Below, in pieces: positions 1 through 11,502 of a stretch of 64,000 nucleotides of DNA (its first letter is position 1; every line of letters starts with the position of its first letter). The notes beneath the pieces are model-generated. The model had not been told where the DNA came from. It did no database searches and saw nothing but the letters and a program-made list of their open reading frames with translations. The position numbers and the translations under genes are program-made. Where the stretch lies: the NCBI GenBank assembly GCA_947311845.1, contig CAMZMU010000063.1, forward strand, positions 117,270,228 to 117,334,227. Reading direction: 5' to 3'. The stretch comes from Poa pratensis. Its lineage: Eukaryota; Streptophyta; Magnoliopsida; Poales; Poaceae.

Positions 1-199
1 GGCCTCCTCGCCGACCTCACGACCGAGGCAGAGGCTTACATGAGCGTGCATAGCAGTCGGAATACTGCCAACATGTCACACACAAGAGCCACCACCTTGG
101 CATATTGGAGTCCGCCGGGAAGGGAGCGAAGCAAGAGATCATCGCTACCACCTTCATCGACAATCACTTGAGTGCTGAGTAGACTCCTCGTGTAGCGCG
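1..199. other. Flank outside the first Gypsy element
   Basis: Short stretch left of the LTR that starts at 200. It has an open minus-strand frame that runs in from the LTR, but I recognise no domain in it and it may be chance. The 5 bp before the LTR (GCGCG) do not match the 5 bp after the other LTR (CGGCG). Confidence 0.4.
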
Positions 200-1778
200 T
201 GATGGCGTGAATCACACGCTCGTTGGGAGACCCCAAGAGGAAGGTATGATGCAGTTCAGCAGCAAGTTTTCCCTCAGAAAGAAACCAAGGTTATCGAACC
301 AGTAGGAGCAGCAACTCTTCAGAAGGTTGTTGGTGGCGCACGGCGCAAACGATCACCAACGTGGAATCTGCACACAACACAATCAAACTACTTTGCCCCA
401 ACGAAACAGTGAGGTTGTCAATCTCACGGCTTGCTGAAAACAAAGGATTAAACGTATGGTGTGGAAAATGAGTATTAAATTGCAGAGAATGAAAAAGGAA
501 CAGTTTGCAGTTTGTGGTTGTTTAATCAGTGTAAAAGAATGGACCGGGGTCCACAGTTCACTAGTGGTGTCTCTCCATAAAAGATAACTAACATGTTGGG
601 TGAACAAATTACAGCTGGGCAATTGACAATAGTGAGCGCATGACAATGCATATACATGACATGTTGACTACTATGATATTTAATTGGGCATTACGACATA
701 ATACATAGACCGTTATCCAACAGCATCTATGACTAATAATCCACCGCCGGGTTGTCATCCGAGTCCCCCGTTGGTATTAAGTTGCAAGCAACGGATAATT
801 GCATTAAGTAAAGTGCGTAATGTAAACAAACACATATGCCCGTGGACATAGCATCGTTAGGTTATCCCTAGTGGCAACAGCACATCCACAACCTTAGAAC
901 TTTCTGTCACTGTCCCAGGTTAAACGGAGACATGAACCCACTATCTAGCATAAATACTCTCTCTTGGAGTTACAAGCATCTACTTGGCCAAAGCATCTAC
1001 GAGTAACGGAAAGCATGCAAGATCTTAAATAACATATAAGATAGATTGATAATCAACTTGACATAATATTCAATATTCATCGGATCCCAGCAAACACAAC
1101 ATGTAGCATTACAATAATATGATCTTGATCATGTAGGGCAGCTCACAAGATCTAAACATGATGGCACAAAGTGGAGAGACAACCATCTAGCTACTGCTAT
1201 GGACCCGTAGTCCAAGGATGAACTACTCACGCATCACTCCGGAGGCAGGCATGGCGATGTAGAAGCCTCCGGTGACGATTCCCCTCTCCGGCAGGGTGCC
1301 GGGAAGAGGTTCTGAACCCTCCCGAGCTAGGGTTGACGGCGGCGGCGTCTCTGGAACTTTTCGTGGATATTTGCTCAGGTACTTAGGGTTTTCGCGTCGG
1401 GGGGAATAAGTAGGCGAAAGGGCGGCGGCTGCGGACCCCCGAGGGGCCCACACCACCCTAGGGCGCGGCAGAGGGGGGCCCGCGCCCTAGGTGCGTGTGG
1501 CCCCTGGTGGCCCTCCTCTGCTGCTCCTTCGCTCCGTCAGGCGTGTTCTGGAAAAATAGGACCCCCGTGTAGTTTCGTCCAATTCCGAGAATATTTCCAG
1601 ACTAGCTTTTCTGGAATACAAAAACAGCAGAAAACAGGAACTGGCACTTCGGCATCTTGTTAATAGGTTAGTCCCAAAAAATGTATAAAAGTGATATAAA
1701 GTAGATGCAAAACATGTAGCAATTGGTATAAAACAAGCATGGAACATCAAAAATTATAGATACGTTTGAGACGTATCA
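200..1778 (-). repeat. 3' LTR of the first Gypsy element
   Basis: 1579 bp, nearly identical to 6801-8377. By eye I count roughly a dozen differences, including small indels. It lies at the 3' end of the element because the sequence at 1779 onward, read on the minus strand, is a purine tract directly before the LTR start. Confidence 0.9.
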
Positions 1779-4579
1779 GCATCCCCAAGCTTAGTTCCTA
1801 CTCGTCCTCGAGTAGGTAAACGATAAAAACAAAATAATTTTTGAGGTGACATGCTACTATCATAATCTTGATCATATAATATTGCAAGGCACATGTAAAT
1901 GAATGAAGTGATCCAAGTCAATGGTCTATAATTTGCTACCAAATAGATAATGAGTAAACAATGAATCACACAAGCTAAACGTTTTCATGAATAGTACTTT
2001 CGAGACAAGCATCAAACAGTTTTGCATAAGTGTTAACTCATAAAGCAATAGTTTCTAATAAAAGGTATTTAATCAACACAAAGGAAGAATTTAGTTTCAG
2101 CATTTGCTTCAACTTTCAACATATTTATCTCATGGATATTGTCAACACAAAGTAGTATAACAAGTCCAATACATTGCATATAACGCATGTTGTAACAAAG
2201 TTGACACTAGTGTTTGCTTGTGGAAGACAGAAAGAATAGGAAAACTGACTCAACATAAAAGTAAAAGAAAGGCCCTTCGCAGAGGGAAGCAGGGATTAAA
2301 TCATGTGCTAGAGCTTTTAGGTTTTTGAAAGCATATAGAGATTGCATAAAATATTTGATACTCCTCCCAACCTTGCTAACACAAGCCATGGCTAACCGAA
2401 TCCTCGGGTGCCTTCCATCAATCACATACCATGGAGGAGTATCTATTTTTGAGAGGTGTTTGTTAATTGTCAACGAATGGTAGCGGGTGAGAACAGTATT
2501 CTACCTGTCGAACGGACTTTTAAGAGCGGCTCCCATGAAGGACGTTATTTCTACCAGCAAGGCAGATCATCCCTCTTTCTCTTTGGTTTACACACATTCA
2601 GGTATTTCACTGTTTGTCATTGCTTACTGATGAATCAGGGCAAAAGTGTGAAGAGAATTAATTGGTTAAAGTTGTAATTAATTGGGACTGGGCACCCCGT
2701 TGCCAGCTCTTTTTGCAAGTTATTGGATAAGCGGATGTATATGCCACTAGTCCAGGTGTAAAAGTCCATCAACAAATAGAATAAAGAATAACCACACTAA
2801 TTCCTCATGAGCTAGTAAACATTGACACAAAAAGGGAATAATAACATTTTGAATAATTTAAAGGTAGCACATGAAAAATTTACTTGGAGTGGCAAGGAAA
2901 TACCACATATAGGTAGTTATGGTGGACACAAATGGCATGGATTTTGGCTCAAGGATTTGGATGCACGAGAAGCATTCCCTCTCAGTACAGAGTTTAGGCT
3001 AGCAAGGTTATGTAAGCAAACAAGAATATCAACCCGTACACCAAGTTTTATATGACAAACATATTGCAAACGTTATAAGACTTCATACCGTCTTCCTTGT
3101 TAACCAAACCCTGTTATTAGAAAATATCTAGACCTTAGAGATACCACCGATGCAAACCAAATTTTCAACAAGCTTTACGGTAGTTCTTCACTAATAGGCT
3201 TAACTCATGTGATGCACAATTTAATCATGATCTACTTGTTAACTCAAAACAATTGACAAGCATCAAGTTATCCATTTTAGTGATCTACAAGATTAAGCAA
3301 GTTTTTCCTTATACCAATTACCACATGCAACATTTTCTGAACCAACCAAACACCAATCAATTTATTTCATCAACTCTCCAAACAAATATAAGTGAAGCAA
3401 GAGAGTACTTTCTACAAAAGAAAGCTAATAGCTCTGACAAGAGATACATGAAAACAAGAGCTAAAAGCTGAACAGCGCTAGATATGAATACTCAACAAAT
3501 ATAAGTGAAGAATAGGAGTATTCTCATGAAAAAGCGGAGCGTGTCTCTCTCCCAATCAAGAATGCTAGGGTCCAGTCAAGCTTTATTGAAAATAAAAGTG
3601 CAATACTGAAAATAAAAGCACACAGACGCTCCAAGAAAAGCACATATGATGTGAAAGAATTAAAATATAGTTTCACTAGAGATGACCTGATAATTTTGAC
3701 GATGAAGAAGGGGATGCCTTGGGCATCCCCAAGCTTAGACGCTTGAGTCTTCTTGAAATATGCTGGGGAGATCCATGGGAGCCTCCCCAAGCTTAAGCTC
3801 TTCACTCTTCTTGATCCTATTATATCATCCTTCTCTCTTGACCCTTGAAAACTTCCGTCACACCAAACTCAAAGTAGATCTCATTAGAGGGTTAGTGCAT
3901 AATCAAAAATTCACATGTTCTATAAAGACGCAATATGATTTGTTACTTTAAACATTAGCTACAGCCACTGATGTTATGTGAAGCTCTTCCACCCAAAAAA
4001 GAATTTCACTCAACACTAGTAAAAGAGAGAATGCAAAATAAAAAGGCATAATCTGTCTAAAACAGAACAGTCCGCAAAGACGAATTTTTTCGAGGCACTT
4101 ACGACGCTCAGATCGAAAACTCTGAACTAATGAAAGTTTCAGACATTCATAAAGATTACGCACAAAAATTTCAGATTTAATTAACAATCTGGTGATTTTA
4201 GGAATTTCGTACAGTGAACAGCAAAAATCTGTTTCTGCGCAGCAATCAAAATTAAGCATCATCTTAACATTAGAGGCTACTCTTGGCACAACAATGCGAG
4301 AAAATAAAGATACAAAGGAGTTGCTACAGAAGTAAACATCTCCTTGACTCAATAAAAGAAAAATTGCAGAAAAAAAAATGGGTTGCCTCCCATAAGCGCT
4401 TTTCTTTAACGCCTTTTAGCTAGGCACAAAGCATGCATCAAGTATTACCAAGTGAAGAAGCATCAACATTGTAATTTGTTCGAACAATAGAATCATAAGG
4501 TGGCTTAATCTTCTTCCTAGGAAAGTGTTCCATACCTTTCTTGAGAGGAAATTGATATTTTATATTCCCTTCTTTCATA
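1779..4579 (-). other. Non-coding 3' interior of the first Gypsy element
   Basis: About 2.8 kb between protease and 3' LTR with no credible reading frame. The purine tract at the LTR border (GCATCCCCAAGCTTA on the plus strand, 1779) recurs in near-identical form at 3723 and 3781. The region is clearly related to 20090-21945 in the second Gypsy element, which shows the two belong to one family. Confidence 0.75.
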
Positions 4580-4873
4580 TCAATAATAGCACCTACAGTC
4601 TAAGAAAAGGTCTTCCCAGCACAATAGGGCATGATGGATTGCATCAATATCCAAGACAATAAAATCAACGGGGACATAATTGTTGTTAACCATGATAAGA
4701 ACATCATCAATTCTTCCCAAAGGTTTTTTAATAGTAGAATCAACAAGGTGAACATCCAAGTAACAATTTTCCAAAGGTGCTAAATCAAGCATATCATATA
4801 ATCTTTTAGGCATAACAGAAATACTAGCACCAAGGTCACACAAAGCATTGCAATCAAAGTCATTCAATTTCAA
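4580..4873 (-). pseudogene. Retrotransposon aspartic protease remnant
   Basis: A 97-residue frame containing the retropepsin active-site signature DLGAS followed by a MPKRLYDML-like segment, as in plant Athila/Gypsy polyproteins, where a cysteine often precedes the DLGA motif as it does here. It would cleave the gag polyprotein. The frame stops soon after the protease core and no reverse transcriptase follows. It is separated from the gag frames by frame breaks, so it is not translated as one polyprotein here. Confidence 0.8.
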
Positions 4874-4929
4874 TTTAATGATGGGCTCCCAACCATCTTC
4901 TAACTTCCTAGGGATAGAAGCTTCATGTT

Positions 4930-6524
4930 TTAATTTTCTTCCCTAACTTGCATGAGAGCATTAGTAATATGTTTAGTAAAAGCCATGTTTATAGCACTAG
5001 CATTAGGACTTCTAGCTAGCTTTTGCAAGAACTTAATTACTTCAGAAATATTGCAACCATCAAAATCAAAGTCATTATTATCAAAAGTAATGGAGTTATT
5101 ATCTTCCTTATTGCTAGAAATTTCAGCATCTTTATCAAGGACAGTTTCAGAGTTATCAGGCAATTTAGGACATTTTGCAATAGAAGTGGAAACATTACCA
5201 ACACCAATATCTTGCCATTAATGGTAGGAGGTTTGTTAACACTTGAGTTTGAAGCATTTTCAGAAGTAGTAATAGTATAAACTCTAGCAATATTATTCTT
5301 TCTAGCAATTTCATCCTCTCTTTCCCATCTAGCATGCAATTCAGCTAACATCCTCACATTGTTATCAATTTTAACTTGTATAGCATTGAGAGTTTTGCTC
5401 TCTTTAACATCATGAGGCATGTTCTTTAGTTTCAACAAGTCAACATCAAGAGCAAGACTATCAACTTTAGAGGAAAGCACATCAATTTTCCCAAATTTCT
5501 CCTCAACAGTTTTATTGAAAGCAGTTTGTGTACTAATAAAATCCTTAAGCATAACTTCAAGATCGAGGGTACACTCTTATTATTGTTATAGGAGTTACTA
5601 TAGGAATTTCCATAACCATTGCCACTATTAGAAGGATAGGGCCTATAATTGCTATTACCAAAATTATTCCTATAAGCATTGTTGTTGAAGTTATTATTTT
5701 TAATGAAGTTCACATCAACATGCTCTTCTTGAGCAACCAAAGAAGCTAAAGGAACATTATTTGGATCAACATGTGTTTGACCATTTGCAAGCATAGACAT
5801 AATAGTATCAATTTTGGCACTCAAGGAGAGGTTTCCTCAACAGAATTTACCTTCTTACCTGTTGGAGCTCTCTCGGTGTGCCACTCAGAATAATTAATCA
5901 TCATATCATCAAAAGCTTTGTTGCAGCACCCAAAGTGATGGACATAAAGGTACCTCCAGCGGCCGAATCCAATAAATTCCTTGAAGAAAAATTTAATCCT
6001 GCATAGAAGGTTTGGATGATCATCCAAGTAGTCAGTCCATGAGTGGGACAATTTTTAACCAATGATTTCATTCTCTCCCATGCTTGAGCAACATGTTCAT
6101 TATCAAATTGCTTAAAATTCATTATGCTACTTCTCAAAGAAATAATCTTAGCAGGAGGATAATATTTTCCAATAAAAGCATCTTTGCATTTAGTCCATGA
6201 ATCAATACTATTTCTAGGCAAAGATAGCAACCATTCTTTAGCACGTCCTCTCAAGGAGAAAGGAAAAAGTTTCAGTTTAATAATATCACCATCTACTTCC
6301 TTGAGCTTTTGCATTTCACAAAGTTCAACAAAGTTATTAAGGTGAACAGCAGCATCATCAGTACTAACACCAGAAAATTGCTCTTTCATAACAAGATTTA
6401 AAAGTGCAGGTTTAATTTCATAAAATTCTGCTGAAGCAGCAGGTGGAGCAATAGGTGTGCATATGAAATCATTGTTGTTCGTGCTAGTGAAATCACACAA
6501 CTTAGTGTTCTCAGGAGTACTCAT
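4930..6524 (-). pseudogene. Broken gag gene of the first Gypsy element
   Basis: The gag begins at the ATG at 6522-6524. The first frame runs to 5901 and contains a typical plant retrotransposon gag core: residues around 45-175 include LKLFPFSLRGRAKEWL and a long helical AWERMKSL segment that packages element RNA. The reading then jumps frame near 5910, near 5575 and again near 5160, where an asparagine-rich linker and a coiled-coil-like stretch continue in other frames. At least three frame breaks separate gag from protease. Because the LTRs are nearly identical, the breaks may have been inherited from an already defective parent copy rather than acquired here. Confidence 0.8.
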
Positions 6525-6773
6525 TTTAGCAGAAATAAAAACAGTACAGAAAATAACTTGAAAGTAAACTAGATGCAAGTAACTAATTTTTTTGTGTTTT
6601 TGATAATTGAAAGCAAACAAGATAAAATAAAATAAACTAAGCAAGACAAAAACAAAGTAAAGAGATTGGAAGCGTGAAACTCCCCTTGCAGAAGACTGCT
6701 GTCTCCCCGGCAACGGCGCCAGAAAAAGAGCTGTTGACGGGAGAGCAAATAGAGTCTGCTGAAGCGCTTCTAC

Positions 6774-6791
6774 TCCCCGGCAACGGCGCCA
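6774..6791 (-). other. Primer binding site (tRNA-Asp type)
   Basis: On the minus strand the site reads TGGCGCCGTTGCCGGGGA, nine bases after the LTR end, matching the tRNA-Asp-type site usual in plant Gypsy elements. An exact second copy lies 70 bp further inside at 6704-6721. Confidence 0.85.
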
Positions 6792-6800
6792 GAAAAAGCT

Positions 6801-8377
6801 TGATGACGTGAAACACACGTTCGTTGGGAGACCCCAAGAGGAAGGTATGATGTAGTCAGCAGCAAGTTTTCCCTCAGAAAGAAACCAAGGTTATCGAACC
6901 AGTAGGAGCAGCAACTCTTCAGAAGGTTGTTGGTGGCACGGCGCAACACGATCACCAACGTGGAATCTGCACACAACACAATCAAACTACTTTGCCCCAA
7001 CGAAACAGTGAGGTTGTCAATCTCACTGGCTTGCTGAAAACAAAGGATTAAACGTATGGTGTGGAAAATGAGTATTAAATTGCAGAGAATGAAAAAGGAA
7101 CAGTTTGCAGTTTGTGGTTGTTTAATCAGTGTAAAAGAATGGACCGGGGTCCACAGTTCACTAGTGGTGTCTCTCCATAAAAGATAACTAACATGTTGGG
7201 TGAACAAATTACAGCTGGGCAATTGACGAATAGTGAGCGCATGACAATGCATATACATGACATGTTGACTACTATGATATTTAATTGGGCATTACGACAT
7301 AATACATAGACCGTTATCCAACAGCATCTATGACTAATAATCCACCGCCGGGTTGTCATCCGAGTCCCCCGTTGGTATTAAGTTGCAAGCAACGGATAAT
7401 TGCATTAAGTAAAGTGCGTAATGTAAACAAACACATATGCCCGTGGACATAGCATCGTTAGGTTATCCCTAGTGGCAACAGCACATCCACAACCTTAGAA
7501 CTTTCTGTCACTGTCCCAGGTTAAACGGAGCATGAACCCACTATCTAGCATAAATACTCTCTCTTGGAGTTACAAGCATCTACTTGGCCAAAGCATCTAC
7601 GAGTAACGGAAAGCATGCAAGATCTTAAATAACATATAAGATAGATTGATAATCAACTTGACATAATATTCAATATTCATCGGATCCCAGCAAACACAAC
7701 ATGTAGCATTACAATAATATGATCTTGATCATGTAGGGCAGCTCACAAGATCTAAACATGATGGCACAAAGTGGAGAGACAACCATCTAGCTACTGCTAT
7801 GGACCCGTAGTCCAAGGATGAACTACTCACGCATCACTCCGGAGGCAGGCATGGCGATGTAGAAGCCTCCGGTGACGATTCCCCTCTCCGGCAGGGTGCC
7901 GGGAAGAGGTTCTGAACCCTCCCGAGCTAGGGTTGACGGCGGCGGCGTCTCTGGAACTTTTCGTGGATATTTGCTCAGGCACTTAGGGTTTTCGCGTCGG
8001 GGGGAATAAGTAGGCGAAAGGGCGGCGGCTGGAGACCCCCGAGGGGCCCACACCACCCTAGGGCGCGGCAGAGGGGGGCCCGCGCCCTAGGTGCGTGTGG
8101 CCCCTGGTGGCCCCCTCTGTTGCTCCTTCGCTCCGTCAGGCGTGTTCTGGAAAAATAGGACCCCCGTGTAGTTTCGTCCAATTCCGAGAATATTTCCAGA
8201 CTAGCTTTTCTGGAATACAAAAACAGCAGAAAACAGGAACTGGCACTTCGGCATCTTGTTAATAGGTTAGTCCCAAAAAATGTATAAAAGTGATATAAAG
8301 TAGATGCAAAACATGTAGCAATTGGTATAAAACAAGCATGGAACATCAAAAATTATAGATACGTTTGAGACGTATCA
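6801..8377 (-). repeat. 5' LTR of the first Gypsy element
   Basis: 1577 bp, starts TGATACGTC at 8377 on the minus strand and ends at 6801 beside the primer binding site. Same family as the LTR at 17540-19121. Confidence 0.9.
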
Positions 8378-8672
8378 CGGCGAGGGGGGGGGGGGGGACC
8401 ACGGGGGACAGGGACAAGGTGGAGAGCGAATTTAGGAGCCGACCGGTTCGATCGTGGGCTTGCTTAGAAAGGATTCCGAATTCTCCCCTTCTCAATTTTC
8501 GTACCCCGTTACATTTTCTTCACGACGTATGAAGAGAATTTTCACTGAAAAGAAATGGAGAATGTTGTTCTACTTGTCGTATTGCTGTGATTTACTAACA
8601 TTTATTTTCTTGAAAAAACATTTCCCCTTTTCAAATTCATGTTACCAGCCGACGGCCGTATAGGAACTCTTA
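8378..8672. other. Gene-free stretch between two transposons
   Basis: Starts with a run of about 14 G and contains no convincing reading frame. It may be the downstream region of the C2-like gene at 11503-12147, displaced by the Harbinger insertion. The last three bases (TTA, 8670-8672) are the left copy of that insertion's target-site duplication. Confidence 0.4.
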
Positions 8673-9044
8673 GGGCGTGTTTGGTTGCCCACGGGCCTTA
8701 GGAACGCACTGTTGCATGCAAATTTTGCCCCGTTTGGTTACCTGCGCCGTTCGGCTAGCCTGCATGTGCACGAACCTTGAAGCAACCTGGGCCAGGCCCG
8801 AGAGGAACGACCGATTTCACCATTTCTACTAAGCCACCCTCCCGCAAGGCAAAAAGCGGAACGCAGGAGCCGAGCTCGTGCAGGCAAGGGAGATGGTGCG
8901 CGGCCGCGGGCGCACGCGCTCGCGAAAATGGAGGTGGGAGAAATTTCGGTCACCGCCTACTTTTGTCTCCCCTATTTCAGCCCTCTTCTCTCACCGCCCA
9001 AGCTCCCGCCACCATTTCCCACCACTTCGAGCTCTCCGTCCGAG

Positions 9045-10549
9045 ATGAGATTCATCGACGATGACCAGGTAAGCGGCGCCTCCTTCTACTCCGGTGAACG
9101 GCGCTCGACGGCCGGCAGCGGAGCGCTTCTTCCTCGATCTGTCGTGCAGAGAACGGCCATCCACGCTACGATGCCGGTAAGCGCAATCAAACCCTAGCTA
9201 TTGTAGATCTGTGCAAATGGAGTAGATCTTTAGGCCATGATGTAGTTTGAGCATGTTTAGGAGCTTGATTTGATGTTACCATGTCGATTTGGTAGGCAAT
9301 GATGTTGTAGCTTGGGCCTTTGGATGATGTTCTTCTGACCTGTCTTGCTCGATTAGTCATCGCACTGTCTTGCTCGATTAGTTATGCACCTTTCTTGCTC
9401 GTCGCCGTTGTAGGACATGGGCGTCGACGATTTGAGCGAGGTTCTGCTCGAGGGGGAGAGCCAGCTCGCTCTCTCACTTGTCCCGGACTCTCAGCCGGAG
9501 GAGATGCCAGAGCCGATGGAGATGTTCGAGGTGTCTAGGATGGGGTCACAGCTGGCCACGCCTTGTCTGGGGCTGGAGAAGCATGCTGGTGGCAAGGAGA
9601 AGAAGAGAAAGATGGGGACGACCATGAAGTGGCCTCCATTTCTGTCCACCTTCGTGCTGAACAAGATGTGCGATCTCATCGCCAACGGGGTGAGGACTGA
9701 CAAGGGGTTTAAGGAGGTGCATCTCAACACAGTTGCGAAGCTTGTCTTTGACTTCTATGGGCAGGAGGTCACCTCTACTCAGATCTATAACCACCTCAGG
9801 AAGTGGAGATCAAGGTGGATCAAGGTGTCAAAGCTCAAGGACCTGAGTGGTGCACATTGGGATGAGGATACTCACAGCATCATCTTGGAGCTGGAGCACC
9901 TCAGAGGCCACATTCTGGTTAGCCGACTGTCTCATGTGTCAAAACACTGCTAACTGTCTAACCGTCTCATGTGTGAAAACACTACTAACTGTTAAACTGT
10001 TTTTCGTCCGTAGGATCACCCCAAGGACGTTGAGTTCCTTAACAAGCCTATCCTGAACTACACTCAGGCGCAGACCATCTTCTCCTTCGGTCTGGCCACT
10101 GGAAGGCATGCCATGGGGTCATCTGAGCCTCTAGGTACGCCTGAAGATCCTGGCACGCAGGAGTCGGACAGCGTCCCCCTTGATGGTGCAGCTGACTTTG
10201 GAGGAGGCGCCAAGTCTGATGATCATGCACCGAAGCCACCTGAGAGAGGGGAGAAGAAGAGGAAGAGGGGTGCCTTGGTGGATGAGGAGGTGCTCGTCTT
10301 CACCAGCATGACTGAGGCCGTCAGGGAGATGGCAACCGCCATCAGGGAGAGCGTGCATGTGGACGTGCACCCCGACCTCTACGAGGCTGTGATGAGCGCT
10401 AAGGGAACATTCAGTGACACCGCCAAGATTGCTGCTCTTGCCACCTCCTGGACAACAAGGCGCTAGGCTTTGGCTTCGTTATGATGGCCGAGGACCACCA
10501 TCTGCTCTGGCTCCAGAACTTCCTGAACAAGCACTACTACCAGGACTAG
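9045..10549 (+). pseudogene. Myb/SANT-like protein of a Harbinger element (ORF1-like), frameshifted
   Basis: A spliced model fits well: 9045-9068, 9150-9176, 9414-9917 and 10014-10466, each junction GT...AG and in frame, giving about 335 residues. Residues around 70-160 form a Myb/SANT-like (Myb_DNA-bind_3 style) domain, with the pattern FLNKMCDL...GFKEVHLNTVAKLV...YNHLRKWR...WDEDTHSI. In PIF/Harbinger transposons such a protein binds DNA and partners the transposase. A lysine/arginine-rich patch (KKRKRG, about 245-255) may be a nuclear signal. Near 10430-10446 the frame shifts: the family's C-terminal end (HLLDNKALGFGF onward) continues in another frame to a stop at 10547-10549, while the current frame stops at 10464-10466. 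Start chosen at 9045 because two short upstream exons join in frame. The alternative start is 9417. Confidence 0.75.
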
Positions 10550-10885
10550 GAGGTGGCGGTTGTGCAAGCATGCTAGATGATGATGATGATGTTGTATATT
10601 TTGGGTAGTTAGGACAACAAAAGTTCTTATGCCTTGTATATTTTGGGCGCTTGAGGTGTTACATAAGCTAACTCCTCACACGACGAACTTGCGGTGGTAG
10701 TATGACGCCCACTTTTGATGTGGTGCTCGGTTAACACCATACTAGCTGGGCAGCGAACAATTATGCTGCTTGTAGTGCTGTCGGTACAAGATGATCAATG
10801 CATGCTTTGCTTATGTTGCTTTTCCACCTTGTGATCATGTGTTCCTAGTATGCCAATGTTCTAATGTTGATGTTCTTTGTTGTAG

Positions 10886-11182
10886 TGGTATGGGGTGTTC
10901 AGGGGCAAGAATCCAGGTATCTACACAACCTGAAACTCTTGCCCGCCTCAGCTGGACAACTTCCCCAACCAGTGCTGCCAAAGGTTCGAGACTCTAAGGG
11001 AGGCACAGGAAGCTTTCGCCATGTCCCAGGTAGAAGAGATCCCTCTCCAACCTCTAAGCAGCAACACTGGATCAAGAAAGACCGCTAAGCGCAAAGGTGG
11101 AGGACGGATTACATGTTGCGGCATCAAAGACTGCATTATCGTCGTCCTGGTCGTCATCATTGCCTATTTATGCTTGTTCTAA
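10886..11182 (+). pseudogene. Viroplasmin/RNase H1-N-like domain with C-terminal membrane tail, stop-interrupted
   Basis: Preceded by a good splice acceptor (TTCTTTGTTGTAG), the frame from 10886 starts WYGVFRGKNPGIYTT and after one in-frame TGA (codon 16) continues through DNFPNQCCQRFETLREAQ, matching the layout of the small RNA:DNA-hybrid/dsRNA-binding domain found at the N-terminus of RNase H1 and in caulimovirus viroplasmin (PF01693). The stop sits where a tryptophan (TGG) is usual in the family. After a basic linker (KTAKRKGGGR) the last ~16 residues are strongly hydrophobic (CIIVVLVVIIAYLCLF), like a tail anchor. No RNase H catalytic domain follows. The first exon was not located. Domain assignment is from pattern recognition. 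Confidence 0.6.
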
Positions 11183-11502
11183 GTCTGTAACTCCTTAAAC
11201 CCTTAAACCCTTGTGGACTGGTAAGCTCACCACTTGGACGTGCAAGGTAAGCACAACAAGCACAAACTGGGCAACCAAACACTGTGGTTTATGGCTTAAA
11301 CACTCAATATGGGCATCCAAACACGAGCACATTGGTTCTGTGCACCCAGCCGAACGGGCCTGGGTAGGAAATTGTGGGCAACCAAAATAAGTGCACAACA
11401 TGGCTCAATTCTCGTTTTTTCAGGGCCAGGCCCAACTGAGTCACGGATGCAACGTGGCCAAATCCATGCGGGCAACCAAACACGCCGCCCTTAGAGTTCA
11501 AC

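Larger units (their letters stand above)
200..8377 (-). mobile_element. Gypsy LTR retrotransposon, Athila-like, non-autonomous
   Basis: A complete LTR-interior-LTR unit read on the minus strand. Both LTRs start TGATACGTCTC and end ACGTCATCA-like (on the minus strand). They are about 1.58 kb and nearly identical. A tRNA-Asp-type primer binding site lies next to the right LTR and a purine-rich tract (TTGGGGATGC) next to the left one. The interior encodes a gag and an aspartic protease in several broken frames, then about 2.8 kb without coding capacity. No reverse transcriptase, RNase H or integrase is visible, so movement would need proteins in trans. Gag and protease style point to the Athila lineage. 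The Triticeae family name is not assigned. No matching target-site duplication is seen. Confidence 0.9.
8673..11490 (+). mobile_element. PIF/Harbinger-type DNA transposon carrying two gene remnants
   Basis: Terminal inverted repeats start GGGCGTGTTTGGTTGCCC at 8673 and end with the complement of GTGTTTGGTTGCCC at 11490, where a 3-bp GGC is inserted in one arm. They are flanked by TTA at 8670-8672 and 11491-11493, the duplication expected of PIF/Harbinger elements. Extra GTTTGGTT or AACCAAAC motifs lie inside both ends as subterminal repeats. At 2.8 kb it carries a Myb/SANT gene (9045-10549) and a viroplasmin-like exon (10886-11182). No DDE transposase was found, so it would depend on a transposase elsewhere. 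Confidence 0.8.

Noticed and set aside
5901..6818. Start of the first Gypsy gag upstream of 6524, using the longer frame
   Set aside because: The extra N-terminal residues would be translated from the primer site and leader, and the gag-like similarity starts at the ATG at 6522-6524.
10791..11088. Alternative frames over the viroplasmin-like exon (for example 10864-11088)
   Set aside because: They lack the WYGVFRGKNPGIY pattern and the hydrophobic tail, which are in one frame apart from a single TGA.
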